64,000 nucleotides of DNA from Apodemus sylvaticus (Eukaryota; Chordata; Mammalia; Rodentia; Muridae): the NCBI RefSeq assembly GCF_947179515.1, contig NC_067472.1:168207275-168271274 (forward strand), in the 5' to 3' direction. This document shows, one piece after another, positions 13,501 to 24,385 of this stretch. Each line of letters starts with the position of its first letter. The first letter of the stretch is position 1. Under the pieces are notes generated by a model that worked only from the letters and a program-made list of their open reading frames with translations, made no database searches and was not told where the DNA came from. A program made the position numbers and the translations under genes.

Positions 13501-13735
13501 AGTTAGGGTTTTACTGCTGTGAACAGACACCATGACCAAGGCAAGTCTTATAAAGGACAACATTTAATTGTGGCTGGCTTACAGGTTCAGAGATTCAGTC
13601 CATTCCAGGCAGCTAGGAGTAGGGCCTTAAAGTCCATGCCCACAGTGACACACCTACTCCAACAAGGCCACACCTCCAAATAGTGCCACTCCCTGGGCCA
13701 AGCATATACAAACCTCACACTCACCAAACCATAAC
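13500..13735 (+). mobile_element. Rodent interspersed repeat ('ctgtgaacagacaccatgac' class)
   Basis: It shows 'agttagggttttactgctgt', 'acaccatgaccaaggcaa', 'taaaggacaacatttaatt', 'ccacacctccaaatagtgcc' and 'cactccctgggccaagc'. This is a very common murine repeat whose library name I cannot recall with certainty. Related copies occur at 19080, 21595, 24005, 55145, 56145 and 59565. Confidence 0.75.
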
Positions 13736-15029
13736 AAGGACAACAAAAACCACACATGAAACAGAGTCTGTTTTATGTTAGTCCTGAGCACGAGACCTAC
13801 CCAGGAGGGTGATTGATGCACTCAATTAGTTCCATTGGAGAAAACTGGTTTTCTCTTTCCCATGAAGTATCAATTGCAAATAGCTTCTTTGTCAGGGATG
13901 GGACTTTGTGTCCACTTCTCCTCAGTGCTGGGATTTTTGCCTGGAAAACACAGAGACTGTGACAGCATACACAAGGCCTGCACAAATCCATCGTATAATG
14001 TGCAAGTTATTGGCATTTATTGCTTTGGGAGCTGCTGGTGAGACGCCTTCCTATTACACCCTGTCGTAACTTCCTATTACAACAGGTTTGAAAGAAGTGG
14101 TCAAAATGGCAGCCAGTCCACTGGTGAACAGCATATGGGATCTCTCACAGTTTCTGGAGTAAGAGCAGCTTTGCCTGGCTTGTCTGTATCTTTCTAAGCA
14201 CCACCACCCATCTTTTCAAGAAACCACAGTCTGGAGGAGAAAAGATGGGTTGGGGAGAGGGCTTCCCTCACAAGATCCAGCAGACAGTAACATGTCACTA
14301 GCATGGACAGGTGAGACTAGACAGTAGTTTCCCTGAGACACTTTCCAATGTTAGGGCCTAGGAGATCAGGGTGATGAGGCCCTGAGACCCATCTGTATTA
14401 TAGGGGCCAGAGCTATGAATGCAGATCATCGCCTTAAATGGAACATGATCTTTTTTTTCCTCCTTCTAGATTCCAAATTCCATTTTCGCCAGTGCGCACT
14501 GGTACATTGTGCTATTTAACTTCCACCAACATCATGACAACGTTTGATAGAAAGCCGTATTATCTGAAAATCTATCTTGGATGAGAATTATCTATGCTGG
14601 TGATCAGAATTAGGGCAGATAGTGCGGGGCTGCGGGGAGTAGGGAGAATGCAGGGGCACATCAGACAATAGCCAGCCCCTGCTGTGTTGCCAGTAGTGGG
14701 TTTCCGCTGTGGAAGGCTAATGCCGCTACCTAAGATGCACAGCGAAGCGGGCCAAGGTAGCTTCGGGAAGGCTCAGGACTGGACCCTTCCCATCTTCAGT
14801 TTAGGTCCTTTCCCAGCGTGCTGTGGCATCCCTGTCAGGTCAACTGTTCTGGGCAGCGTGGGACAGGTGGCGAGCTTTCTGGATTACTGAACGTGGTGCA
14901 GAATTACGAGTGTGGGTGTAGTAAGGCTCATCCGGGTGTGTTCCCTGGCGTTCGCGAGGCACGATCAGACAATGCTTTGGCTGAGTCCCGGAGCCCCAGG
15001 GCAGGACCATACGTCCTGCTCCAGTCCCA

Positions 15030-15320
15030 CTGGTCCCGCCTAACCCCTAATTTTACCCCGCCTCCGTCCCGCTGGCCGCGCCCATCTCCTGGACTCGTCC
15101 CGCCCAGGCCTCCGAGGCCCCGCCCCGCGTCAGCCCTCCCGGAAGCGCCGGCGGAGCGTGTGTATGGCGCGGGAGTCCTGCACCTCCGAGGCTGTCACCA
15201 CCGCTGCGGAGCTGTTCGCCTGGGTACGTGGCTCCGCCCACGGGCTAGGGCAGAGACTAAGGGGCGAGGAGACCCGGGAGCTCCCGGCGTCTGCGTGGGA
15301 GGCGGGGAGCTGGGAGGCGG
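15030..15320 (+). promoter_or_regulatory. Sergef: Sergef CpG-rich promoter / island
   Basis: A locally GC- and CpG-rich stretch surrounds the first coding exon, in clear contrast with the flanks. It contains a GC box ('ggccccgccccgcg', about 15117-15129, an Sp1/KLF-type site) and an ETS core CCGGAAG at 15139-15145, about 20 bp before the start codon. There is no TATA box. This is a typical TATA-less housekeeping promoter. The transcription start cannot be placed exactly from sequence, and no divergent gene is seen on the minus strand. Confidence 0.8.
15164..15223 (+). CDS. Sergef: Sergef exon 1 coding part, residues 1-20
   Basis: The ATG at 15164 opens MARESCTSEA...AAELFAW, and the exon ends TGG|gtacgt. 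This start matches the human N-terminus in length and in its LFAW end. The Kozak context has G at +4 but T at -3, so it is only moderate. No in-frame ATG lies just upstream. 'FAW' is the first strand of the first RCC1 repeat, completed by exon 2 (GANSYGQLGLG). Read-through of the donor gives a long GC-rich ORF to 15817, which is a CpG-island artefact. Confidence 0.93.
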
Positions 15321-16499
15321 CGGCCCAAGCTAGGACCCTGGATTGGAGGACCCTGGGTTGCTGCAAGGAGAGGGTGCGGAGGGAGGGTCTCCCTGCAGTG
15401 CCTGAGGGGCCTACTGCTAGCTGTGGGCTGACGGCCCGTGGGACTGAAGCACTTCGGAAGGACCCTGCCTCCAGAGCAGAGCATCCATTCTGGGAAAGCC
15501 CTTGGCCGCCAGACTACCTAGAAAGCCAGCGTGGAGGCTTGGCAGAGAGATCTTGGTCCCAGAGCTCGTGGGGCCACCTGTGTCATCGAACCTTCCTTTT
15601 GCCTGGAGGATGGAAGGCTCCTTTTCCAGCGCCATCACCGTGGGGAGCATCCTGTGGATGTGAGGCCTGTGGAGTTGTGGCCGCGCGAGGCGCAGACCCT
15701 GCGTATTTGCTGTTACTCGGCTGTGACCGGCTCTTTTCTCTTCTGGGGGCGTGGAAGTCTGGGCTGAGCAGGTTTACGCTGCACTTGGGAGAGACCTACG
15801 GTCATCCTTCCGTGTGACTGGAGAGGAGGCCTTATACTCACGAGTGTGGGGGACATGCGTGACAGCAAGCATATGTTGGGTGTTGCTGTTCTTAGTATTA
15901 AATACCAAAATTGTAATGGAATGCATGATTTGTTAAAGGCGTCTCCTTGACTACAGCGGAGGTGTTCTGAGAGTGAATACTGAGCCAGTATTCACATCGT
16001 CTCTCTTGGTGCCTGGCATCTTGTAGACCCCAGGGAAATATTTGTTGACTAAAGAATGAATGAATGAAACGAATGGTTGAGTACCTATGTGCACAGCCAT
16101 CTGCAGGGTTTGGGGAATATTAGTTATTCCCAGTTCTTGTAATAGTGGAGGCCATAACACCTATGTTTTTGCCAAAATTAGAATTTATCTATATAACCTT
16201 CACTTGTTGATGTAAAGCTGTTAGAAAAAAGAGCAAGGCTTGGCCTGGCTGTCTGGCTCAACTCCTTTGAAGTAGTACTTGAGTTAGAGTTGGCAGGGTC
16301 TGGGGCGGGGGTGGGGGGATGTGGGTTAGTAACTGAATGTGTTACTGTCATTTTCCAGCCGGGAGACTGCTGTCTTTTTGGACAGAGGAAAAACATCTGA
16401 TAGAAAAAAGTCTTTCAGCTGTGGTCTTGAATGGACAGAGACAGAAACAGGGCTGAACCTCACTTTATTAGTGTGTTTGGAGGCCTGCTGGGGTATTCT

Positions 16500-16800
16500 T
16501 CCTGCTGCGTAATCAGGGGGCATGGGGACAAAACACCACAGGCTGGCTTCTTAAACAATAGATAATTTATTTTCTCAGTGTTGGAAGCTGCAAGTCTGAG
16601 ATTAAGGTAGTATGCACTTTCGGTTTCTCTGGGGCCTCAGGTGGCTGTTTCTTTGTGCGTGGGCATCCTTGGTGTCTTGGGATGAGAAAGGACAGACTTG
16701 ATTATGGTGTCATCATTTAACTTTAATTGCCTCTTCAAAGGTTGTGTCTCCAAATTCAGTCATATTCTGATATGTCAGAGGTTAGGGCCTTGACATAGAC
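16500..16800 (+). mobile_element. Ancient mammalian interspersed repeat
   Basis: It shows 'gacaaaacaccacaggctgg', 'aatttattttctcagtgttg', 'ttgcctcttcaaaggttgtg', 'attcagtcatattctgat' and 'cagaggttagggccttgaca', the familiar sequence of a widespread placental repeat. I do not assign the family. Related copies are at 30100-30395 and 47355-47640, all in the same orientation. Confidence 0.6.
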
Positions 16801-16824
16801 ATGGAAACACAATCCATCTTGTCC

Positions 16825-16828
<4 letters not shown>

Positions 16829-16868
<40 letters not shown>
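16829..16868 (+). repeat. (TG)n microsatellite
   Basis: An uninterrupted TG run of about 20 units lies just past the end of the ancient repeat. Confidence 0.97.
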
Positions 16869-16869
<1 letters not shown>

Positions 16870-17394
16870 ATACACTGTGTCTGGATCCTTTGTAAAGCAG
16901 GAAGGTATACACAGTTGTCATAAGGTATATTAAAATTTCCTTTACTCGCCCGTATCGTGGGTTTACGGCCCTTATTGTAGCACAGAAATTAATACATAGC
17001 ACGAACCCGGGATCTCTCAGGGCTTCTCTCTCAGGTGTCCTGCAGCCTGCAAGCCTGGCAGTGGGCTAGCCAGAGAAGACAGAAACCCCAGCCTGTATGT
17101 TCTAGTTCACTCTGTTGCAACAATGTAGCGTTTGAGAGCACTATTTGACATCGTATTAAACAATGTTACATTCCAGGGTGGAGAGGCTTACACCTGACAG
17201 CCACAGTCCGCCAGTGCAGTTTCGGGGTTAGGAGAATAGCTATAAGATCAAGTCCTTCCTTCATGGTGGTGACTTTCTAGAAGAGGAGGTAGATCAGTCA
17301 AGCCAGCAGTGTACTCTGGAGTGCCAAGGAATGACAGAAGAAGAGAAAGGGCATAAAGCGATAGGTGCGAACGATCGGTCAGAGCCTGATTCTT

Positions 17395-17562
17395 ATTCTT
17401 CCTCATGCTGCCACCCTGGTGACCCCCAACCGTAAAATTATTTTTATTGCTACCTAATAACTGTACTTTTGCTATGGTTATGAATTTTAATATATTATTT
17501 TTGGAGGTAGAGGTTTGACAAAGGGGTCATAACCCACATTTTGAGAACTGCTGGTCTAGAGT
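17395..17562 (+). mobile_element. Interspersed repeat ('acccccaaccgtaaaattat' class)
   Basis: It shows 'ggtgacccccaaccgtaaaa', 'taactgtacttttgctatgg', 'aaaggggtcataacccacat' and 'ttgagaactgctgg'. This matches a common mammalian interspersed repeat with GGGGTC-type internal blocks. The family name is not certain; a non-autonomous DNA transposon is possible. Confidence 0.6.
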
Positions 17563-18033
17563 CAGGTGACTTCACCTCCGGGCTGGTTCCCTATACGTAC
17601 CTGTTTTCCATGGGCACAGTGAGACCTAATGAAAGAAAAGGGTTTCTAACTCGCTCATCCAACTGTGTGACTCTGGGTCATCACTTGAGCCTCCCCAGGC
17701 TCAGTTTCCCCATCTGTATGTGAATGCGAGTGCTCCTCAGTTGTGAGGATTAAAGGTGCCTGTCATGTGCTCAGAGATGCACTTAGTTAGAACTGCATTG
17801 ATCAGAAGACCCTCCTGACCTGTGCTCCCCACAAAGCTCATTCTGCACCTTGGAGTCCTGCAGTTCAAGGTGGCTGCAACCCAAGAGGTGGCATGGTTTC
17901 CTGAAGTGTACGTTGTTTTAAACCAAGTGTTTTCATTTATGTGCCCTCAAAAACCCGATATTTAAATGGTTCTACCACTCACCTTCAAAAGAACCAGCTT
18001 GGGAGTAGATATTTGAAGAGATCAGAGTTTCTG

Positions 18034-18236
18034 GGCTGGAGAGATGGCTCAGAGGTTAAGAGCACTGACTGCTCTTCCAGAGGTCCTGAGTTCAAATCCC
18101 AGTAACCACATTGGTGGCTCACAACCATCTGTAATGGGATCTGATGCCCTCTGCTGGCCTGCAGGCATACATGCAGGCAGAACGCTGCATATATAATAAA
18201 ATAAATAGGAAAAAAAATAGGAAAGTGATTAAAAAG
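18034..18236 (+). mobile_element. B2 SINE
   Basis: It starts with the near-consensus B2 head 'gctggagagatggctcagag', then 'gagttcaaatcccag', 'ggtggctcacaaccatctgt' and 'aatgggatctgatgccctct', with a tail of ATAATAAAATAAATA at about 18190-18210. It is one of the youngest-looking SINEs in the window. A B1 follows at once. Confidence 0.95.
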
Positions 18237-18242
18237 AAAAAA

Positions 18243-18410
18243 AAGCTGGTCAGCGGTGGCACATGCCTTTAATCCCAGCACTTGGGAATCAGAGGCAGGC
18301 AGATTCCTGAGTTCGAGGCCAGCCTGGTCCTATAGAATGAGTTCCAGGACAGCCAAGGCTACACAGAGAAACCCCTGTCTCGAAATAAACAAACAAACAA
18401 CAAAAAAAGA
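18243..18410 (+). mobile_element. B1 SINE, mouse-type core
   Basis: 'cctttaatcccagcacttgg', 'attcctgagttcgaggccag' and 'ccaaggctacacagagaaac' are followed by a CAAACAAACAA tail. It is a 7SL-derived element in + orientation, directly after a B2. Confidence 0.97.
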
Positions 18411-18639
18411 ATTTCTGAATTATTGAGCCGATTCTCCTTTTGTGTGGGCATTAGGCTCTTTACGGTGTCCGTTCACTATTGTGTGTGTACCTTTTGTTGC
18501 CGAGATGTTACTGTTTCACTTCATGGCCTGTGTCTTTATAGGGTCTTTCTCATATGTGCTTGTTGTATACATGCTGAGTTCTTTTCTGGGCCTGTTACCT
18601 AGCTGTAAGGATTTCAGATTAGAGACTTTTGTTTTCCTT

Positions 18640-18725
18640 CCGGTGCTGGGGTTTGAACCTAGGACCTTGAACACGCTGGTCAAGCACTTTATCACTGGAC
18701 TGTACCCCCTAGACCTGTACTGTGT
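18640..18725 (-). mobile_element. ID/B1-type SINE fragment, reverse
   Basis: 'ggtgctggggtttgaaccta' followed by 'ctggtcaagcactttatcac' is the reverse of the ID-like head (aagcgcttgacc...ggttcaaaccccagcacc). Only about 85 bp remain. Confidence 0.55.
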
Positions 18726-19079
18726 GTGGACTGGATAGTGTAAGTTCACAAGGGGGCTCTGAATCTCGGAGTTGTCAAATGCCGTGCAGGAGAAGGCCCT
18801 TGGAGATCATTGTCTAGCTTTTGCTCTGGACAGATGAAATGATGAGGCTTAGGGACGCTGCGTCCTTAGCTAACTGAATAAATCCGGAAATGGCACTGCT
18901 TCGTAGTAAGGATCGGGGTGAGGTGGGAGGCAGAGCTAGTCCCAGAGTGTTTCCTGCTAACTGGAGGTGGGGTGTTTCACTCCATCCCCACCCTTAATCT
19001 TTCCTTTTTCCAGCTTTCCTAGATAATTAGCTTTTATCAGAAGGGACCCCTGGGCTGAACCCCAAAGGCAGTTGAGTCT

Positions 19080-19275
19080 TGGTTGGTTTTTATTGTCCAT
19101 GTGACACAACCTGGACTCACCTGGGAAGAGAAATGTCAGTTCAAGTCTTCCATCGTATTGACCTGTGGGAGATTATCTTGATTGAGAGATTGTTGTGGAA
19201 GGTCCACTGTGGGTGGCACCATCTCTAGGCTGATGGGCCTAGGCTGTCTAAGAGAGTTCGTGGCGCGAACCAGAG
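19080..19275 (-). mobile_element. Rodent interspersed repeat, reverse copy
   Basis: 'gactcacctgggaagagaaa', 'tgacctgtgggagattatct' and 'gggtggcaccatctctaggc' are reverse-orientation landmarks of the repeat class also seen at 21595 and 24005. A reverse B1 lies directly after it. Confidence 0.6.
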
Positions 19276-19289
19276 AGTCACAGGTAGTG

Positions 19290-19470
19290 GTTTTTTGTTT
19301 TTTATTTTTTTATTTTTTATTTATTTATTTTTTTTGAGACAGGGTTTCTCTGTGTAGCCCTGGTTGTCCTGGAACTCACTCTGTAGACCAGGCTGGCCTC
19401 AAACTCAGAAATCCACCCGCCTCTGCCTCCCAAGTGCTGGGATCAAAGGCGTGCGCCACCACTGCCCATC
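19290..19470 (-). mobile_element. B1 SINE, reverse
   Basis: The T-rich stretch 19290-19335 is the reversed poly(A) tail. 'gagacagggtttctctgtgt', 'cctggaactcactctgtaga' and 'gcctcccaagtgctgggatc' follow. It lies about 190 bp before Sergef exon 2. Confidence 0.97.
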
Positions 19471-19658
19471 TTGACTCCTCTGAAATTACGGAGCTCACAG
19501 ATGGGCCTGTCTTTTTAAGGCAGCTTGTCCACGCAGCCTCCTGAGAATGGGTATTGAAGTGCCATGGGCTCTGAGATGTGTGTCAGGGCAGGGAGACCTG
19601 ATGGGGGAGATGGATGCTGACAGTTGGGCTTCTCATCCTTGCTGTATTTTATCCCTAG

Positions 19659-19794
19659 GGTGCAAACAGCTACGGGCAACTTGGCCTTGGTCACAAGGAA
19701 GATGTGCTTCTGCCCCAGCGGCTGAGTGGCTTCTGTAAGGCTGGCTGTATCAAGAGTGTCACAGGAGGAGGAGGGCATTCCGCAGTTGTCACAG
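19659..19794 (+). CDS. Sergef: Sergef exon 2, residues 21-65 (RCC1 repeat 1)
   Basis: This 136-bp exon runs from acceptor 'ttttatccctag|GG' to donor 'ACAG|gtgatt'. It encodes GANSYGQLGLGHKEDVLLPQ and ends GGGGHSAVVT. The first RCC1 blade motif W-G-A-N-S-Y-G-Q-L-G-L-G spans the exon 1/2 junction, and GGGGHSAVVT is the typical G-x-x-H-S strand closing a repeat. It ends with one base of the next Asp codon (G|AT). Confidence 0.96.
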
Positions 19795-21185
19795 GTGATT
19801 CTCACAACTGGACAGCCACTCACTTTTGTATGGAGGTCTTTTCCCCTTGGATGTTACCTTGCCATCCGTTTGTCTGTGGTATTTCTCAGAGAGCATTAAG
19901 GGGATTGTAGCCTGTCAGAGCTTGAACTTCTGAGTTCGTTAAAGATCTGTCTCCTTACCCCCATGTACAAATAAGGCTCAGAGAGGAAGGCTTCAGGTTA
20001 TAAGGTAAATTGGTGGCCGTGTTACAACCTGTTTAAGTTTCACTCTGAAGCCTCTGCAAGTAGGTGAAATATCCCTGGCATCAAGAACCTTACCTCATCC
20101 TTAATTTTCTGTCCTGGTGCCTAGTTCAGAGAGTTAAGGACAGGAGCTGTGGTGTGAGGCTCCCAGGGCTCAGATGCCCAGTCTGTGGTCCCTTAGCTCC
20201 ACGGCTCTGGCAAAGGATCTCCCTGGATCCCAGTGTTCTACTCCTGCTTCTGATGCAGTGATAAAATGTCTGACCTAAAGCACGGAGGGGAAAAGGGCTC
20301 CATTTGACTGAATGTTCTGCTACCCTTGCGATGTTGCAGGGAGTCAAGAGCAGAAAGAAAACAAAGGCTTCCTCGCCCACTTGCTACTTGTCCATAGCTG
20401 GCTTTCTTCACGCTAACACTGTGAGATGGTAGTGCCCATGTTCAGATGGGGCGTGCCCATCTCAATTAATAGTCAAGACAATTCACAGACATGTTCATGA
20501 ACCAGGCTGCTCCGGGTCATTTCTCATGAGGATGCTCCTTCCGGGTGATTCTCGGTGGTGCCAAGTTTAATAGTGAACGCTCGCCAGCACATTCAAGTTT
20601 TTCTTCACCTGCCCTGTGGGCATAACATCAGTGGATGAACTCGAGGCATTTTCAGGGCTGTATTAGGGCTTTTATGGGGCTTTGGTATTCGTATTTTTGT
20701 GGACTCCTCCCTCTGTAAAGAAATGATAAAAATTAATACAATTGTATCAATATAAAGTAACAACACCCAAGTTTATATTATATATGAATTACTGTTACAT
20801 TAAAATCACCTTAAAGCAATTTAAAATTAAGCCGGCCCTAGGGCCTTTTAAAGCATTATGGGTCATTGACGTGTGTAGAAGGGGCTCGAGTGTTCAGCTC
20901 TTGGGAGAGCTCCTGGCATAGTCTAAGTGTTGAGTTGATGTTGGTTCTCTTGTGGTAGTAGATGCTTCATTGGGTGATTGGCATTTGTTACGAAGCTGAG
21001 AGTTTCCACATATACATTCGGTTTGAGACCCTTGGCCTGATGTCTTTGGCACGCACCAGTTAGTAACATTAACACGGGCAAGAAGCCTCTTGTCTGCGGC
21101 TGCAAGTAACTGACGCTGGCTCTTTCTTCCTGTGGCGGTTGTGCCTCTCCCTGTGAGCGCTGACAGGGAGCTTTCTGTGTTGCAG

Positions 21186-21341
21186 ATAGAGGAGATCTTT
21201 TTGTCTGTGGCCTGAATAGAGATGGACAGTTGGGGCTTGGTCACACAGAGGAAGTTCTGTGTTTTACCATCTGCGAGCCTCTCCTTGGTTGTCCCATCCG
21301 ACAGGTGGCCTGCGGCTGGGACTTCACCCTCATGCTTACAG
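21186..21341 (+). CDS. Sergef: Sergef exon 3, residues 66-117 (RCC1 repeat 2)
   Basis: This 156-bp exon runs from acceptor 'tctgtgttgcag|AT' to donor 'ACAG|gtacgt'. It encodes (D)RGDLFVCGLNRDGQLGLGH and ends CPIRQVACGWDFTLMLT. It is one complete RCC1 repeat, with VCGLNRDGQLGLG as blade and V-A-C-G-W-D-F-T as the closing strand. Most Sergef exons correspond to whole or half repeats with the same G|-phase, so the gene looks built by exon duplication. Confidence 0.97.
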
Positions 21342-21594
21342 GTACGTTCACTCTTGGGTGAGTATCTCCACCTAGGCTTTGGGTGTTCTCTGTAGCCATG
21401 TAGGGAAATTGCAGGGGTGCCTGTTACAAGGAGAATTTTAACCATAAAAGAAACTAGACTGAAATACATTTGTCAGAGACTGGGGATGGACTAGATCTTT
21501 TGAAATGGTCATATTTAGTCCCAAAAGTTCATGAGAACTGTGTGGCGGGTCTAGGTGGCCAGGAGACTTGTGGGTGATGTGCTAGGCATCCTAG

Positions 21595-21990
21595 TTAGGG
21601 TTCTGTTGCTGTGATGATGAACCACCACAACCTAAAGCAACTGGGGGAGGAAAGGATTTGCTTGGTCTCTGCTTCCACATCACTGTTCATTGCTGAGGGA
21701 AGTCAGGACAGGAACTCAAGCAGGCCAGCAACCTGGAGGCAGGGGTATGGCAGAGGCCATGGAAGGGTGCTGCTTACTGGCTTACTTAGCCTGCTTCCTT
21801 ATAGAAACCAGGACCACCAGTCCAGGGATGGTGTCTGTCACACAGGAGAAACCCGTACTGTGCCAGGCCAATGCATGTCCCTTTCCCCAGACTCCGCGGG
21901 TGATTATATTGGGAAAGGCAGAAAGGAGGGGGGCCCAGAATGTCACAAAGCACAGAGTTTGTCCCATGGAAACCTGGGAAGTGGGGTAGA
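21595..21990 (+). mobile_element. Rodent interspersed repeat
   Basis: It shows 'agttagggttctgttgctgt', 'gaaccaccacaacctaaagc', 'actgttcattgctgagggaa', 'aagggtgctgcttactggct' and 'ggaccaccagtccagggatg'. It is a well-preserved copy of an abundant murine repeat lying in intron 3. The ORFs in it are not genes. Confidence 0.75.
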
Positions 21991-22230
21991 AATAAGAAGT
22001 GGGGAGTAGGTTTTCTCTGCCGTTCCTTCACTGCAGTAGTAGGCCCTGGGTTAAGGGCTCTGCACGGGTGATCTACTGTGAAGGACACAGTGTGGAGTTC
22101 AGTCTGTTCAGAATGTTCAATCTGGAGAAATAAAAGAAGAGAAGAGGCCAGAAGGCTTTGGGGTGCAGGAACTCCGGGTATAAGACAGCTCACTTCTTAG
22201 ATTTGTAATCTAAATGCTTGTGTTTTGCAG

Positions 22231-22325
22231 AAAAAGGCCAAGTTCTGTCATGTGGATCCAATGCCTTTGGCCAGTTAGGTGTGCCGCACGGCCCTCAAAA
22301 ATGCATGGTTCCCCAGGCCATCGAG
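22231..22325 (+). CDS. Sergef: Sergef exon 4, residues 118-149 (RCC1 repeat 3, first half)
   Basis: This 95-bp exon runs from acceptor 'cttgtgttttgcag|AA' to donor 'GAG|gtgagg'. It encodes (E)KGQVLSCGSNAFGQLGVPHG and ends MVPQAIE. It opens repeat 3 with S-C-G-S-N-x-F-G-Q-L-G and ends in phase 0. The closing strand of this repeat is in exon 5 (VVCVAAGLRHALATT). Confidence 0.97.
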
Positions 22326-22627
22326 GTGAGGACATCTCAGTTTTAGCTTGCTGTTTCTAGTCTACACTCTTTATCCTTACCCATAATGAAAGACTAGGTG
22401 GTAGGTCCTTGAAGACCCCTGGAGATGTAGAACTTGAGTTGAAAATAAGTTCTTTTGTTAAAATTCAGTTTGAGGGGATCACTGCTGGGTGGAAAATCTG
22501 TCTTCATACGTGTTATAAGTTTATAAAGGAGGGCAGTAGAAATACACTCTATATGTGCATTATTAATAATGGGAACTGTGTTACAAACAGGTCCAAATAG
22601 ACGTAGTTTGCCTCGAGACACTAAGTC

Positions 22628-22872
22628 GGGGTCTGGGGAGATGGCTTAAGGGGCAAAACACTTGCTGTGCAGTCATGAAGGCTTTGGTCTGGGTCTCTAG
22701 AATCCACTTACAGCTGGGCTCAGCCAAACAGAGACCTTGGCTAAAACGAAGTGGAAGGGAGAGAGCTAGTCCTCTCTGATCTCCACACGCATGTGAAGGT
22801 GGATGCCAGCATTTACAGATCTGCACACTTACACACTTATCACACATACAAACACACACACTCTCACATACA

Positions 22873-22909
<37 letters not shown>

Positions 22910-22915
22910 AGATTA
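22628..22915 (+). mobile_element. B3/B4-like SINE ending in a (CA)n tract
   Basis: The head 'tctggggagatggcttaagg' and 'acacttgctgtgcagtcatg' are of rodent SINE type. The element runs into a CA-rich tail with a pure CA run at about 22875-22902, then 'gattagaaaaaaag'. The body is degraded. Confidence 0.55.
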
Positions 22916-23089
22916 GAAAAAAAGACAGTAGATTCTACAAATGGTAGTCCAGGAAGGTCCTGCAGAAATGTCATATGATTGAAAATTTTATAGAAGCCCC
23001 ACTTATAAACAAGTAATCAGCTGAAAATAATTTTTAAATTAATAACTGTAGTGAGATATGGCTCAGATACTGTTTTTTAATAGAATAGA

Positions 23090-23394
23090 TTTTATTATTT
23101 TATAGTCATCAGATACTGTTGAATTCACTCCTTTCAAATGTATACTTCAGTGTTTTTCAGTACATTTTTGGAGGTAGTCACCATTGTCATTATCTAAGTG
23201 TATAACATTTGCATCGTGGCCAAAGGAAGTCTACACTCAGTAGCAGTGGCTTCCTGTCTTCCCCTCCCCCAGTCGTTGGTGGCCACTTGTCCACCTCTTC
23301 TGTGCATTTATGTGGTCTAGCCATTTCATAGAAATGTACTTTGGCAACATGTGGTCTTTTGCATGATTCCATGCACTATTTTCAAGTTTTAGTA
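23090..23394 (-). mobile_element. Ancient L1 3'-region fragment, antisense
   Basis: 'ttgaattcactcctttcaaa', 'gtacatttttggaggtagtc', 'caccattgtcattatctaag' and 'acatgtggtcttttgcatga' match the reverse of the old mammalian L1M 3' end. It is cut off by a reverse SINE at 23395. Confidence 0.65.
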
Positions 23395-23610
23395 TTTAAA
23401 AAAAGATTTCCTTATTTTTATTTTATATATATGGATATTTTGCCTATGTGTATGTCTGTGTACCATGGAGGCCAGAAGAAGCCATTGGATATTGGAGTTG
23501 GTGTTATAGACAGTTATAAGGCCCCATGTGGGCGCTGAGAACTGAACCCAGGTCCTCTGGAAGAACAGCCAGTGTTTTTAACTACTGAGTTTCTTCCTAG
23601 TCCCTTGATT
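23395..23610 (-). mobile_element. B3 SINE, reverse
   Basis: The T-rich head 'aaagatttccttatttttat', then 'atggatattttgcctatgtg', 'gcgctgagaactgaacccag', 'gtcctctggaagaacagcca' and 'actactgagtttcttcc' are the standard reverse-B3 landmarks. Confidence 0.88.
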
Positions 23611-23614
23611 CTTT

Positions 23615-23760
23615 CTTTTTTCTTTTTCTTTTACATACAGAGTCTCATGTAGCCGGGGTTGCCCTCAAACATGTTATGTTACTAAGACTGGACTCGAGCT
23701 CCTGATTCCCCTGCCTCCACCTCCATGGTGGTAACAGATGCATAACCACACCCCACCTAG
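23615..23760 (-). mobile_element. B1-type SINE, reverse, diverged
   Basis: 'agagtctcatgtagccgggg', 'ctcgagctcctgattcccct' and 'aacagatgcataaccacacc' are the degraded reverse of a B1/PB1 element. Confidence 0.65.
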
Positions 23761-24004
23761 CCTTAGAAACTAATTCAATCTGCCCAAGCTATCGTTTATA
23801 TAAACACAAATGAAGCAGTTATGAGCAAGGTATTTCTCATTTGTTATTTTGTACTGAGGCTCTGAACTGTGCCTGATCACGGGCTGCTTCGAATGTAATC
23901 GCCTGCAAGTGATCAGTATCCATAGTGTGCCGGCCATGGCAGACAGGGCTTTTTGTGGTGTTCAGAGCTCTTCTCGTGACGTCCCACATTACAGGTTTAT
24001 GGAA

Positions 24005-24385
24005 TTTATGTGTGTCTGACTTTGCTCATCTTTGCTGCGATGAGCATCGTAATTAAAAACAGCTTAGGGAAGAAAGGGTTTATTTTATCTTATAACTCCC
24101 GGGTCACACTCAATCACTGAGGAAGGTCAAGGTTGACACTAAGACCGGCACCTGATGGCAGGAGCTGGGGCCGAGCTGTGGAGAAGCACTGCTTACTGGC
24201 TCGCACTCGCCTCCAGCTTCACATTCTGTTGCCTTTCACCTCCTTCCCAGGACGCATGCCCAGGAGTGGACCGCTCACCGTGGCCTGGGCTCTCCCATAC
24301 CAGCTGCTAATCAAGAAAATGTCCTAAGGACTTGCCTACAGGCCCATCTGATGGCCATTTTCTCAATTGTGGTTTCATTTTCCCA
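24005..24385 (+). mobile_element. Rodent interspersed repeat
   Basis: 'gggaagaaagggtttatttt', 'tcacactcaatcactgagga', 'actgcttactggctcgcact', 'gctgctaatcaagaaaatgt' and 'atggccattttctcaattgt' place it in the same repeat class as 21595-21990. Confidence 0.7.

Larger units (their letters stand above)
10102..15030. other. Tph1-Sergef intergenic region
   Basis: This region separates the Tph1 3' end from the Sergef promoter. It contains SINE fragments (10138-10245, 10646-10790), a GC-rich reiterated retroelement-like unit (11310-12215), a possible L1 3'UTR remnant (13240-13500) and a rodent interspersed repeat (13500-13735). No gene was recognised. The stretches 12216-13240 and 13740-15030 hold nothing I can name. 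Confidence 0.7.
15224..19658 (+). other. Sergef: Sergef intron 1
   Basis: This 4.4-kb intron runs from donor gtacgt to acceptor 'tattttatccctag'. It holds an old mammalian repeat (16500-16800), a TG microsatellite (16829-16868), a repeat of unassigned family (17395-17562), a B2 and a B1 SINE back to back (18034-18410), a reverse ID/B1 fragment (18640-18725) and a reverse rodent repeat interrupted by a reverse B1 (19080-19470). The first 1.2 kb after the exon is GC-rich island shore. Nothing else was recognised. Confidence 0.85.

Noticed and set aside
15158..15817. 219-codon + frame running through Sergef exon 1 and into intron 1
   Set aside because: The frame stays open because the CpG island is GC-rich. 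The real exon ends at a good donor at 15223 and the protein continues in exon 2 at 19659.
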